Below, piece after piece: positions 32,398-44,599 of a stretch of 64,000 nucleotides of DNA. How positions within the stretch are numbered: the first letter of the stretch is position 1; each line of letters opens with the position of its first letter. The DNA comes from Albugo candida. Its lineage: Eukaryota; Oomycota; Peronosporomycetes; Albuginales; Albuginaceae. The DNA is taken from contig CAJNAR010000008.1 of assembly GCA_905220665.1 (NCBI GenBank), positions 248,001 through 312,000 on the forward strand, given 5' to 3'. The notes beneath the pieces are model-generated. The model was not told the DNA's origin, searched no databases, and worked only from the letters and a program-made list of their open reading frames with translations. A program made the translations under genes and the position numbers.

Positions 32398-33595
32398 ATG
32401 GCTGACAATCAATGTGTCTTATTGGGCATCATCAACAAGCATAGCGATGGTAAAGTAGACCTTCCATCTTGCTCTAAACTCGGTGGATCTCCTGTATGTA
32501 TGCACCCAGTATCCACATCATTTCATCTGACACATTTAAATAGGTCTGGTTATCTCCTATTCCTCCAATCGACAAAAAAAGCCTGCAATGTGCCAAGTGC
32601 CAAGGACAATTGTTCTTCATCGCACAGGTTTGACGCTGCAAACCAATCCTGATGTCATGTGACCCACACGCTTTAGATTTATGCGCCTATTCGAATCCCT
32701 CGAACACTTTATATGTTTGGGTGTAATTCCACAACGTGTGGGGAAACTATCGGAAGGTGAGTCACTGTAACTTTCTAACAGATAAGTCGACACAAATTCC
32801 ACTTTAACTTTTAGCTGGCGGGTTTTCAGAGATCAGTCGGTGGACAGCGAGAGTAATGAAAAAACGGAGGTGATGAGTACGCACTGTCCGAATTGGGCAG
32901 AGGATACCGAAGAGGACTGGAGTGATCAAGAAGAGTGTGCTGATCAAGCAGTCAGTCTCAACGACTTGGAGATGCTGTTAGACGCTTGTCACGTGGAAGC
33001 CAGTCGCTTGGAGGTTGTGCAGGATGCAAGTCAGATTCCCTCACAAACATTGAGTGAACCACAATTCCCTCCCGTCTTACTTGAAGTCATTGAGGAACCA
33101 CACAGTCGAGATATCGATTTCTCCTATGAACACAAATTGTACCAAAAATATGTAACGACAGAAGCGCAATGTGCTCCGAGTGTCCAGGGATCCGATTCGA
33201 TAAAAATAAAGACTTTTCCGCACGCGGAAGTGTATGAGCAAACACCGACGGAAGAGCGTCATTTCATCCGATTTCAAGAACGCCTAAAGAGATGTCCACA
33301 GCAGTGTTTACGCTACGATTACGACGGAGAGCCTCTATGGCCTATTCCGATCCCGTCTCAGTTCCACATCCCCAAATGCAAATGCGGGAAAGAGAGAAAA
33401 TTCGAGTGTCAGCTGATGCCGGCGGTGTTGTACGTGTTACAAGTGGACAAGTGTTTTCCTCCAAACACGGTTGCTGGACCATGCGGAATGGATTGGCTTT
33501 CGTTACTGGTGTATTCATGTCCAGATTCTTGTGATGAAAGTCGAGAGGAATTTGTTCATGTTGTGACAACTCACAAATCGGCAACTCTTTTGTAA
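32398..33595 (+). CDS. TSR4: PDCD2/TSR4 ribosomal protein S5 (uS5)-chaperone homologue
   Basis: Four exons: 32398-32493, 32544-32627, 32677-32756 and 32815-33595. Introns are 50, 49 and 58 bp, all GT-AG, giving 346 residues. The join produces the family N-terminus VLLGII...SKLGGSP-VWLSPIP. The first zinc-binding half follows as LQCAKCQGQLFFIAQ-IYAPI and RTLYMFGCNSTTC, then SWRVFRDQ. After an acidic Glu/Asp linker, the C-terminal PDCD2_C domain has RFQERLKRCPQQCLRY, PLWPIP, CKCGKERKFECQLMP and CGMDWLSLLVYSCPDSC. Yeast Tsr4 and human PDCD2 are chaperones for uS5 (Rps2) needed for 40S maturation, mostly cytosolic. All expected cysteine pairs are visible. Confidence 0.95.
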
Positions 33596-34742
33596 CGTGG
33601 TAAGGATACTCGGTCACCTTGTTATATAGAAACATGGCATGTTTATCCGATTCTTTGATGCGATGATTAACGTCTACTTGTTACATTGGGATCCTGAATT
33701 AACAGCTACCAGGCGTTGCATTCGTGCTCGTTTTCTATCAGATCGATTGACGTAACTGGACAGAAGGAGTGACTGAGGCATCTGCTAGAGTGCTCGGAAG
33801 TGTATGAAGCCTTGTTAAGATTTGATATATTGTAATGAATTGACATAATCGAGTGAATGCTCTTGATTTAGGCACGATAAATTAAGATATACACGTTCTC
33901 GAGTTGCTCCACGCACAGCATACTTGCAGCCTTATCGTAACCGTATACTCGGTATACACACTAAAGACGCCTGCGGTTTCCATCCGGTTATTCTTGGCAG
34001 CATGACGGACTCACAGATCTGTCGACCAACCGCATTTTTTGCAATCTTGCGTATCGAGAAGGGACATGCAAACTCATTCGACACAAAAACACATGCACAA
34101 AAGTGTGCTTGTATTTGAGCGCCCACTACTCACTGCAGGGCGACCAATCACCATCTGCGTTCCCCTCAATACATACCGACAAAATCGACCCGATTCACCA
34201 ATCAAAATGGAGAAATCTATCATCACTTCCGTGCGACGATCACTCCACACCACTCTAATCCACGTGGGAGTGATTGAGGTTGACGTGGCTAGTCGGAATA
34301 CCGAATCTATACGTAGTATTAGTCTTATGCTTTGCATAATTGCATAGAGTCAGTATACCTATTACACACACGTTGTGGTTAAGGTTGAGGGTAAAAGCTT
34401 TTTTTTATATTTCATAATTACACCCTCTCCACCGCAAATAAGACAGTACAGTTCAGTAAGAACACAATTTTGAGACTGGAGAAGTTGACGTCTTTGTCCA
34501 TAATCGCCGAGCAACACGCGACTCGAATAATCAAATACAGTCGACTTGAGTGAACGTGTACCTCTTACATTATTCTGAGAGGTAATTATCAGTCAAAATA
34601 ACAAGATCTATCACTCATTCTTTTGTTGATGTTTTCTATGTACTTTAGATACTCTCGTTCTACCCATCAAGTATACATCACGTACACGAGCACAAACTTT
34701 CAACACATAATTACAATCGCTTACTAGCGAAATCAATTTGTT
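33596..34742. other. Intergenic upstream of the P4-ATPase
   Basis: About 1.15 kb with no supportable gene. Overlapping frames on both strands around 33920-34350 lack coding character. The flippase promoter should lie near 34600-34740. Confidence 0.4.
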
Positions 34743-37700
34743 ATGGCGGATCCATCCGAAAAGTATACAAGTCTCAATAGCTCACGATCTTCTGTTCGAT
34801 CTCGCCGCACTCATTCATCCACTCAATTAAGAACGCCTTCTGAAGGTCAAAAAAATACACCTGATAACATCGCGTCATCTGTCACAGCCACTCCGGAATC
34901 GTATCGTTTTGTATCGTTACCTCACGCCTTACCGAATCAAGTCGCCGTCGATGAGGAGTTTTGCTCGAATGTGGTCATCACTTCCAAGTATACAACCCTC
35001 AATTTCTTACCAAAATTCGTATACCAGTCCTTCCGTAAGGTACGTTTTCATCCTCTCAACTCCTTTATAAGCGACGTAACATGTGGAATGAAGTAGCTTG
35101 CCAACGCGTATTTCTTGTTTGTATCTATATTACAGACCATTCCGATGATCAGTAACACGGGTGGTGTTCCCTCCACGCTCCCCGTGCTGATCTTTATCCT
35201 CTCTGTGGACGCAATCCTCGCAATCGTTGAAGATCGAAGACGTCATCTCGCCGATTATGAAGCCAATTCCGCAATGTGTCAAATAGTACGCTCAACGTAT
35301 ACCGACAATCCGAATAAACTTTTACAGGATGGTCAAACAACCGCACCTCCCAATACTTTTCATACCACCGATGATCCCGAAATAGTGCTTCTTCATTGGT
35401 CAGAATTAACTGTTGGAACTATTGTAAAATTACGAAATAGGGAAACCGCTCCAGCTGATCTTCTCATTTTATCGGTTGCAGAGCCCATTCCAACCAAACC
35501 GAGCGGCATATGTTATGTGGAAACCAAATCGCTAGACGGTGAAACCAATCTGAAACTCCGTCATGCCGTGGAACCCACCATGGTTGCTCAATCAGCTTCT
35601 CAAGTCGGTACACTCGAAGGGTTTCTCCGTTGCGAGCAACCGAATCGCGTCATCGGTCGTTTTGATGGTTTACTAACCATGTCATCCCTCCACTCCAGTA
35701 CCGATCTTATTCAAGAACCCGTACTTATCAAAAACGTACTGTTACGTGGCTGTCAATTACGAAATACCGAATGGATATACGGTTTAGTAATCAATACCGG
35801 TCCCGATACCAAAATTATGCAAAGTTCCGCTGCTGTACCAGTAAAATGGAGCAGTATCAATGAAAGTGTCAATCGTATGGTAACGTGGCTCCTTCTCCTC
35901 CTCCTCTTATGCTGTATGGTCGCCAGTACTCTCCAACTCATTTGGCTCGAAATGCATGGCTCGATTCTCGACGGGTATCTCAATTGGAGTCCTGAATTCA
36001 TATCACAATGGTTTATCGGTTTTGGGTACTACTTTTTACTTTTATACCAAATGATACCGGTATCCCTCTACGTCACGATTTCAGTCGTCATGTTCCTCCA
36101 AGCGATTTTCATGACAATGGATTTGGATATGTATTATGAGCCATTGAATACGAAAATGATTGTACGATCCATGGGTCTCAACGAGGAATTGGGTCAGATT
36201 TCATACATTTTCAGCGACAAAACCGGTACGCTCACATGTAATGTGATGGAATTCCGGAAATGTTGCATCAATGGGACGTCGTATGGCACAGGAACCACTG
36301 AGATTGGACGTGCGGCTTTACGACGTAAAGGAATTGCTGTCACAGAACCCGATACCGTCAAACCCGCAGAGAATCGACGTATGCCGCCATATGTGAATTT
36401 TGAAGACGCTCGACTTGTCTTACGACTGAATCGCTTGGAAACAGTTGCCAGTACACCCTCTTCTATTTGGGAAGGAAGCGTAGAAGCGGCATTTTTTCTT
36501 CATTTGAGTCTTTGTCATACCGTCATTCCAGAGATTATCGAAGGAAGCAATCAAGTGCGATTATCGGCATCATCGCCCGATGAACAAGCGCTTGTGAGTG
36601 GTGCGAAATTCTTTGGATATGTGTTTGAATCGCGCGGACTTGGAATTGCTCGTGTTCGTGTACGAAATCGTAATATGACAATGTCTTCGGAATCGGAAAT
36701 ATTGGAATTTCAAATTCTCGATATTTTGGAATTTACGAGCGATCGGAAACGAATGTCTGTGGTCGTAAAGTATCCGAATGGCGAGTTATGGCTACTCACA
36801 AAAGGCGCTGACAATATGATTTACCCGTTGTTATCGTCACAGAACGATCCTCAAATGCTCAAAGATACGCTGTCGCATTTGGAAGCGTATGCCGAAGACG
36901 GACTTCGAACATTAACAATTGCACGTAAACGTTTGGACACTGAAATGTATACGAAATGGAGTGAGAAGTATCGAATTGCAAATTCAAATTTGGAAGAAAT
37001 TCGCAAACGTAAAATTGGCGAAACAAATGAAATTGATGCGTTAATGCACGAAATCGAAAAGGAATTAATGCTTTTGGGTGCGACGGCGATCGAAGATAAG
37101 CTCCAACAACACGTTCCTCGCGCAATTGCGAATTTAATGCGTGCGGGAATCAAAGTGTGGATGCTCACTGGCGACAAGCAAGAAACTGCAATCAATATCT
37201 CATACGCGTGTCAATTAATGGACAATTCAATGAAACAATTTGTATTCAATTGCGAATTATTTCCAAATATCGAAGCGGTACAATTGGAATTGAATGAGAT
37301 CTTATCGCATCCGCGTGGAAAAACACGTCAGGCTGTTGTCATTGACGGCGAGTGTTTGGAAATCACACTTTTGGATGCAACGTGTCGCATGCAATTTCTA
37401 CAATTAGCGATGCAAAGTGACGCTGTTGTTTGTTGTCGCGTCTCGCCGAGTCAGAAAGCGGAAATGGTATCGTTAGTGCGTGAAGCGTGTCCTAAAGCCC
37501 GTACATTAGCGATCGGCGATGGTGCAAATGACGTCGCAATGATTCAACGAGCGCATGTCGGCGTTGGCATTTGTGGTCAGGAAGGCATGCAAGCAGTCAA
37601 TTCGAGCGACTACGCGATTGCGCAATTCTCATTTCTCGAGAAATTACTTTTGCATCACGGACGTCTCAATTACAAGCGCATGTCCGTTTTGGTTGGGTAC

Positions 37701-39005
37701 ATGTTTTACAAAAACATTTTAATGGTATTGGCGCAATTCTACTACACATTTTATTCGGGCGCATCGGGTCAGAAATTCTACAGCGAATTTTACTTCCAAT
37801 TGTATAACGCAATGTATACGACACTTCCCATTTTGGTGCTTGGTGTTTTCGATATGGACGTTCCATGGCGTATTTCTCGTCAATTTCCAGAATTGTATTT
37901 AGTTGGCCCGCGAATGGAATTATTTAATAATATCACATTTTTCAAATGGATGGCCGGTGCGATGTATGAAAGCGCAGTCATTTGCAGTATGAGTCTTTTT
38001 GTGTTTAATGATTTCCAAGGAGCGGTAGGGAATGCGGCAATGGTGCAATATGGACTGGTTACGTTCAGTATGGTGGTATTGGTAGTGAATTTGAAGCTTT
38101 GTTTCGTGCAAATGTCGTGGAGTATGCCGTGGTTGCTGTGCTGGTGCGCAGGAGTGTTTGCGTACCTTCCAGTATCGACGTATATATCGAGTTTATGGCC
38201 GGCGTTTTTACCGAATGATTTTGGGATTTTTGAGAATACAATGGGGTACCCGATGTATTGGTTGGTGCTGGTGATTGGATGTTTGAGTTCTCTGCTTCGA
38301 CATGGCGCGTGGTTGGCGTTCCAGAGGATGTGTCATCCATTTCCGTGGCAGGTTGTGCAGGAGGCATTTGTATTGGGTTTGAGAGGTGAAGAAGGTTGTG
38401 GAGGTGGAAGTGGTAGCACAGGTAGCGGGAATGGAACTGGTAATTATGAAGAACGGAGTCGTGCGCCAAGTGCAGCGGTCGGGTTTGCAGCTGGTGTTGA
38501 TTTAGAGGCAGGGATTCCTGTAGTTGGATGTGGCAATTTATCGTCGCAAGAAGATGGGATGTATTATAATGCGTCACCATTGGAACGATTGGAACGGTGT
38601 CGATCGATTCCCGGCGCGCCGAATGATGGACTAAATGGGTCGAATGGGAATCCTTCGCAAAGAACGAGTACAGCGACAGCGGGAGAGAGCGCACGTACCA
38701 CAAGCACTTCGTCAACGGTGCATCGTCGTTCATCGGCGAGGAAAGCATCGAATTCAAGTGGTTTCGCCTTTAGTTTTGATCCAATGACCAGTGCAGCGGA
38801 ATCGTTCATGTCGTTGCATAGTGTGCATTCTGTGGCATCGGCGTTGAGTGATGCGGAGCAGAGAGTGTCGTGGGATGATGGACGATCATCGAATTATGAA
38901 GGGATGCAATCAGAAAGTGGAAGAATGTGTGCGGAAGAGCGTTTGGCTAAAGAGAAGAATCGAATGGATAAAGTCGACAAGAAACCGATCGGATGCTTTG
39001 TGTGA
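34743..39005 (+). CDS. P4-ATPase, aminophospholipid flippase
   Basis: Two exons: 34743-35039 and 35097-39005. The intron (57 bp) opens with GTACGT and ends TAG; its removal joins VYQSFRK to LANAYFLFVSILQTIP, a P4 signature. 1401 residues. Motifs are DGETNLK in the actuator domain (about 245), PVSLYV in TM4 (the P4-type P-I/V-S-L), DKTGTLT with phosphorylated Asp about 473, SSPDEQAL and KGADNMI in the nucleotide-binding domain, LTGDKQETAINI, and GDGANDVAMIQ (about 907). P4-ATPases move phosphatidylserine/ethanolamine to the cytosolic leaflet, usually with a CDC50 partner. The last about 240 residues are a low-complexity Gly/Ser/Thr/Asn tail. The final part of this tail is duplicated at 43.7-44.1 kb. 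Confidence 0.96.
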
Positions 39006-39307
39006 AATGCCGTTGTACGGGTTTATAGCTAGCGGAAGTACCGAACTGTGTCGGTTTGTATGGCTATTTCTGTTGATTTTTTGTACGATTTTTGGAATGC
39101 AGCATTTTGATTGCATTCGATTAGACTACTTTTGTAATTAATTCTTTGATTGGGTTGCTTCTACAACTGAGTGTGTCACGTTCTATGGTTTGTTAATATT
39201 CATCCCAATACAAAATTGAGGACAAAATAATTAGAAATGAAAAAAAGCAATCATGCATTCTTTTACTTGGAAGTGGAACCGCGGTACCGATTCCTTGAAT
39301 GTTCACT
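39006..39307. terminator. Short convergent 3' intergenic region
   Basis: About 300 bp between the stops of the flippase (+) and the secreted CxxC protein (-). Both polyadenylation regions must lie here. No further gene. A diverged counterpart lies within the copy at 43.7-44.8 kb. Confidence 0.4.
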
Positions 39308-41698
39308 CTATGAATTCGTTGTTGACTCTTCTAAGATGTCACTTATCACTTGTGAACGATAACTTGTGCCCGTGAAAATTGGACTGCGATACTCCTTTGC
39401 TTTAAAAGTCAAATAGCTTGCGGAACTCGCATACGTTGATGGCTGTGGTAGAAATCCCATTTCTACACTTTTGTATTTCACTGCAACATCGTCAATTTGT
39501 TTGCACATAATTTTAACGTGTGAATATTCGAAACGACTCGTGAGAATGTACGAGGAGACATACGATACAACGTACGAATTACTTACCGCTGCAATGCAAT
39601 AAACCAGGTATTCTTGAAATGTTTTTCTGTCTTGCTCTCTTTCGTTACCAAATTGTAGCAACCATAAAGCGTCGTCAGATGTATGATCAGTAAGATGCTT
39701 GATTGCTTTTTGAAGGCTCGATGCTTCCTTTAGTTCAGATGGATGTACAAAGTAATGAGTGGAAGGTGACATTACACCTCCCGTTGATAGGGTCCGTCGC
39801 ATCGTGTTTCCTCTTGGTTGTTGCTCATATGGTGGTATATAATAATAATTAGAAGCTGGCATTCCATTGTGCTGAGAATAGGGCCATTGTATCACGTTTC
39901 CTGCCGGTTGTTGCCAATATGGATGCGTATAGTGATGAGTGGAAGCTGGCATCACACTTTGCTGAGAAGAGGTCCTTTGCGCCGTATTTGCTCTATTTGA
40001 GTCCGGAGCTTGAATGCCGAAAAAGCGCATCTCTGTTTCTCCCTCTTTCATTCGCATTTTCGTCAAATAGGCACACATCGGATCGGATAGACCGGACACC
40101 CATTTGCACTTTGAAGAACACTCCATTCCTAGTTCTTGCACGTGCACTGGTTCTTCGAAAAACACAAGACTGTTCATCAGTGAAGTCGGTTGGAATGATT
40201 TTACCAACTTTCTCCATTTGGACTCGCTGCCTAGTTGATCCAACACACAGCTTACGCACCTCGGAAACGCAAAAGTTATATCTTGTAGGTTTTTCATGTC
40301 AGTAGGGTACGTATATGACTCGTGATCTGACAACTGTGCTGCCACCAAGTGCACGCATCGATAGGGTGTTGTCCGTTTCGGTTCCAATTGGGCGCCGTAA
40401 TCCCGGTCGGGAGATAAAACTTGGAATTCGGACAAACTTTTTATCATAAGTTCTTTCCAAATAACAGAATGATCGCAGGGGCCATTTGGTGCCACGCACT
40501 TGTCCACGAAGTTGTTGTAATCAGGGCCCAAAGAAGTCAAGCATTTAAAGGAGTTCTCTCCTTCGTCGTGCTCTATTGGGAGCATGATTGTCCTCGAAGC
40601 ACATCTTAAGCATTTTGTCTCTTTCTTTTCCTCGTAAGTCACACTCAATATTTGATAGTTCACTTTGTTCATTCCTGGTGCGACTTGCGCCGAAAAACGT
40701 ACTGATAGTGCAGTGTACAATTGCGCCACACGACAAGCATGCTCAGGTCCTTTTTGGATCATACCGCAGATACTGCGGCAATTCAGAACTTGATCTATTT
40801 CGGCGGTGGAACGCAACACCCATCGATATACTGGCGCCGCTTCTTCTTTGATCAGAAACCTTTCATCCCCTTCACCAAATTCCAAGCACTCAAGGCAAGG
40901 TGCAATCCACATTTCTGGAAGACCCCGTTGCAAGAGTAAGCACGTTGTTTCCCTTATTTGATGAGCATGATTGAGAGAAAAGGCACGTCCGTTTGAGAAA
41001 TGACGTTTGTCAAAGCTTCTTCTTCTTTTCAAAAGAGCACTTGAATATTCACTTCTGCCGCCGACGCCTTGTTGCACAAAATCACTTTGTCTTTCATTTA
41101 GATTCAAACCGGAGAGTAAATCTTCATTTGTTGCATCTTCATTCTGAAGGTACTGCATTTTTCCTTTTGAAATAGCGCCAGAGAGACGGGCTTGCTCAGG
41201 CGCTGCCATGGCTTCTTTTTGACGATTTTTATTCACGATATTCATCATATCGTCATAAAAACCATAATTGCTCGATCTGTCACTTTGATCACTACCGCCG
41301 GCACCATACTCAGCCTTTGCAAATCGACTTTTCTTCGGTGCGAGTTTCCACTCTTCATTCGAACTTTTTCTTCCCTCAACTTGTTCGGGTCTGCGTGCCA
41401 GCATACTGTGCTCCATCATATTTGCACAATATCGCTCATTAGAACCGCAGGCTTTATAAACCACCGCGTACGGAATATCATCAGGGATCTCTGCCACCAT
41501 ACACAGTTGTGTCCCTCGATCACCATATGTTGCTAGCGTGTACGAGAGATTTGCATATCGGATAAAACTTTGAATGCACATGTGGCAGACATGATGTCTA
41601 TAAACATTATATAGCATTTCCATTCGGATCTCATACGCGTAGATTTGCGGCCTTGAACAAAACAAGGCAAAGATTTGAAGGGCCAAGTTGATCTTCAT
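39308..41698 (-). CDS. Large secreted Cys-rich protein, Albugo CCG-type effector candidate
   Basis: The frame is open to 41758, but the first ATG is at 41698 and yields a good signal peptide, MKINLALQIFALFCSRPQIYA. The 796-residue protein has no transmembrane helix and many Cys pairs. CLECLEFGEG (40868-40897) and CVSCVLDQLG (40229-40258) fit CxxCxxxxxG exactly. HVCHMC and KCLRC are further CxxC modules. CxxCxxxxxG is, from memory, the signature of the expanded CCG class of Albugo secreted effector candidates. Near the C-terminus are three imperfect 30-residue repeats rich in Pro/Tyr/Gln (39722-39972). The protein is single exon. It is likely secreted into the host interface; target unknown. 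A diverged copy of its 3' end lies at 44.6-44.84 kb. Confidence 0.85.
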   Translation of the reverse strand: MKINLALQIFALFCSRPQIYAYEIRMEMLYNVYRHHVCHMCIQSFIRYANLSYTLATYGDRGTQLCMVAEIPDDIPYAVVYKACGSNERYCANMMEHSMLARRPEQVEGRKSSNEEWKLAPKKSRFAKAEYGAGGSDQSDRSSNYGFYDDMMNIVNKNRQKEAMAAPEQARLSGAISKGKMQYLQNEDATNEDLLSGLNLNERQSDFVQQGVGGRSEYSSALLKRRRSFDKRHFSNGRAFSLNHAHQIRETTCLLLQRGLPEMWIAPCLECLEFGEGDERFLIKEEAAPVYRWVLRSTAEIDQVLNCRSICGMIQKGPEHACRVAQLYTALSVRFSAQVAPGMNKVNYQILSVTYEEKKETKCLRCASRTIMLPIEHDEGENSFKCLTSLGPDYNNFVDKCVAPNGPCDHSVIWKELMIKSLSEFQVLSPDRDYGAQLEPKRTTPYRCVHLVAAQLSDHESYTYPTDMKNLQDITFAFPRCVSCVLDQLGSESKWRKLVKSFQPTSLMNSLVFFEEPVHVQELGMECSSKCKWVSGLSDPMCAYLTKMRMKEGETEMRFFGIQAPDSNRANTAQRTSSQQSVMPASTHHYTHPYWQQPAGNVIQWPYSQHNGMPASNYYYIPPYEQQPRGNTMRRTLSTGGVMSPSTHYFVHPSELKEASSLQKAIKHLTDHTSDDALWLLQFGNEREQDRKTFQEYLVYCIAAVSNSYVVSYVSSYILTSRFEYSHVKIMCKQIDDVAVKYKSVEMGFLPQPSTYASSASYLTFKAKEYRSPIFTGTSYRSQVISDILEESTTNS
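39722..39972 (-). repeat. Three tandem ~90-bp coding repeats
   Basis: Inside the secreted Cys-rich gene, units SVMPASTHHYTHPYWQQP, GMPASNYYYIPPYEQQPRG and GVMSPSTHYFVHPSELKE follow at about 30 residues (90 bp) each. They share M-x-x-S-x-x-Y/F-x-x-x-P. The third is the most diverged. Confidence 0.65.
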
Positions 41699-43720
41699 TC
41701 TTTCACTTTGACGTGAATAGATTTGTGGTTCTCCAAGCACGTTGCTGTCAACACACACGTACGTGTATATGAATTCGGTATACGCTTTCAGGAAGAACTC
41801 TGTCCGTCAGATCCATGCTGGTATACATACACGATGATCAAGACATGCTGTCCAGCTCATTTTATACAAAAATGGACAACTATATACATCATTTTATAGT
41901 GGCCAATCAATGCGTGACACGATCGTAATACTGACCAATAATTTACAATCATCCGTCGAGCTGTGATACGCTACTTTGCAGCGTCTATCTCCGTTAAGTT
42001 TCTGCGTGATTGCTGATCTATTGCCCTGTTGACAAATACTGAAAGACGGTATTGACACCGGTATGGTCTGATGCTATATACATAGCCAAATCACAAGCTT
42101 ATCACAACTTACAGAACTCTCCGTCCGAATATGTTGCTGCGTAGGAGTCACGGTCAATACTTGAGAATTTTGTGACAAGAGAGGAGAAATGATATCTTGT
42201 ATCATAATTGCGATACTCTGAGTATGGCTCGTTTGACTCAGCTGCTTCTATTGATGCGTGGATAACGATGTAATGCTTCTGTAGCAAGAATCTCTACCGC
42301 CGTCATTGCTTGTCGAGACTAGATTGATCCTTGCAGAACCTTTCAAATGAAAATCACATTCGCTGCAAGTAATAAGCACTTTCCATTTTTTAGAGCACAA
42401 AAAACTTGACTTTGTTTTGCTACCCATCTTCGGGCAACATCATTGCCTTAGGTTACTCATTTCTATGAGACAGAAGCATCAAGTTGGATGTATCTGAAAA
42501 AGTTGGGTGATTACTACGCACAGATACTAGCTTTTTTGTTTGCGTCTTGATTACAATAGAGATATACACACTGGAGAGTATCTCAAATCATGTGCGCACA
42601 AACGGACTTGAATCAGCTGTGCTAAAAGGCTGTTCAGATGGAGTTAGTCGCAGCATTCTCGTATACCGGCACTTGAGCAAATAATGCTCGACATGAGCAT
42701 TTGCTAAAAAGCTGATATTCCAACTGAAGAATATCTTGTCAGATATGATTTTTCACCGTTGCAGCCTGTCACTCCGGATCATAAAAGCAAAATTTATACT
42801 TTCTCTACGTTCCGTACATATATGTGCAACTGAAAGCCAGGATAAATCCGATTTTAGATTGCCATGCGCTCATACACACATATTAGGAGACTCAATATAG
42901 ATCATTGATGTGTGTTATGTGCATCTTACAACTAACGTATCTAAGGTAACTAGCGATAAAGATCGTAACACACGCACTTTGCATTTTTTCGAATATCAGG
43001 TCAAAGCAGATCCCGAGCAAGAGTAGAAGGGAATCTGCTAGTAGCAAGCACAGAGGATATCAATTATGTGATTGAGTGTACTTGAAGTATTGATTTCTGG
43101 CTAAAAATGACCTTGGTCGCCAAGACAAGACTCAATTTAGTGAATGCATTTCTACTTCAACGAGTAGAATGCGGTAATAGGTGAGAGTTTAGGGTGAGAA
43201 ATGGAACGGTGTCGGTATCTTTAGTGATATTATGTAATTGGTAACATCGATAAGCAATTTCGATTTGACTGACGGTAGACAGCGGATCAGCATGTTAGCG
43301 ATGAAGTGCCTTATGCTCCATTATGTTTAATTATGTTTAGTGACATTTCTCCGATCCTCACATTTTACCGACCAGCGGGAACAATTGCATGATTGTTTTC
43401 ACAGACTCATAGTTGTAAGGAGCTTTTAACATTACTTTATAGTGAGAGTGTATCACTTGAAGCTTATGATATGCCAAACCGTACTTTCCGCCCAACATTC
43501 GTTCTAAGCCACAAAAATAAAAAGAGTGTTTTGCGCAAAGTTTTCATATCATTAGCATCAACAAGTTGGACTAAGGGTGCAGTTTATCGTCGAACGAGAC
43601 AATGCTTCAGCTCATGCTCGCATTGAAAGCTCCTTTTTCTAGTGAGTGTGCAACTTACCAAATGTACAGTGCACATTCCTCGGACGATCTGTGATCGGGT
43701 GCTTGGATGTACCAATATAT
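41699..43720. other. Gene-poor interval
   Basis: About 2 kb. The left end is the promoter region of the secreted protein. A plus-strand frame at about 43390-43626 (ending QCFSSCSH) looks protein-like but starts without ATG directly after TTTCACAG, so it may be an exon or relic. Sequence around 42480-42690 resembles that around 45110-45320 and seems to belong to the segmental duplication. Confidence 0.35.
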
Positions 43721-43734
43721 CCTATCCAGGTCGC

Positions 43735-44105
43735 AGAAGGATGGGATGCGTTATATTGCATCATCATTGAAAATATTGGAACGAGATCGATCGATACCCG
43801 AACGATACGGGGACAGTGAGGGAGAGTGCACGGAGCACAAGCACTTCGTCGACGGTGCACCGTCGTACATCGTCGAGGAATGCATCGAATTCAAGTGGTT
43901 TCTCCTTCAATGTAAATCTTATGACCAGTGCTGCTAAAGCGTTCATGTCGTTGCATAGTGTGCATTTTGTGGCGTCGGCGTTGAGTGATGCGGAGCAGAG
44001 TCTCGTGGAATGATAAACGATCGTCGAACTATAAAGGGATGCAATCTGAGAGCGGAACAATCGAATGGATAAATTCGACAAAGAACGGATCGGACACTTT
44101 GTGTT
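43735..44105 (+). pseudogene. Duplicated, broken 3' end of the P4-ATPase gene
   Basis: Strong similarity to 38558-39005. Shared stretches include AAGCACTTCGTC, GCATCGAATTCAAGTGGTTT, TTCATGTCGTTGCATAGTG and GCGTTGAGTGATGCGGAGCA, in the same order and orientation. Relative to the parent, the copy lacks a block after the Asn/Gly repeat region and the segment encoding the last charged residues. It has lost frame after GCGGAGCAG and has no ATPase domain upstream. It is a non-functional partial copy. Confidence 0.85.
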
Positions 44106-44599
44106 GTAATTGTACTAACACGAAAGGACCGGATAGGGTCGGTTGGAGGCATGTCAGAGCCAGCGTGAAGATGTGTATTTGCTGTTTCTGTTGTTGATCA
44201 ATTTTACAATGTGGAATGCAGCGTTTTGGTTCGAATCAGTTGCAGCATTTTTGTATATGTTATAGATAAGGTCTCGCATTATGCTCTCACACTTACGCAA
44301 TCTCACACGAGCGCACAGTCCACATTGGTTCTATCTGATGGTTTTCCAAACTTCTCAAGCCTCGTAGAAGCATTGACAATATTATTGGGGTCACTTGAAT
44401 GCGAGGTTATACTTGAACCTCTATCACAATCAATCGAATGCGCCAAAGAGAAAGTTTTTTTGATTATCAATGAGAATAAAAACCAGTTGTTTATTGCTTT
44501 TCTTCTTGAACTTGCTTTAGCGCACCAGGCTTTGAAAAGTTTGTGCTGTACAGGTTTTGCTGATTTTCTTTCCCCGTATCGAGCCTTATCTTTGTCAGC

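Noticed and set aside
38065..38757. 230-codon minus-strand frame
   Set aside because: Lies entirely antisense to the well-supported P4-ATPase; composition (His/Asn/Leu/Thr) is the mirror of the low-complexity tail.
39308..41698. RXLR or Crinkler (LFLAK) effector class for the secreted protein
   Set aside because: No RXLR or LFLAK motif after the signal peptide; the CxxCxxxxxG modules fit the CCG class better.
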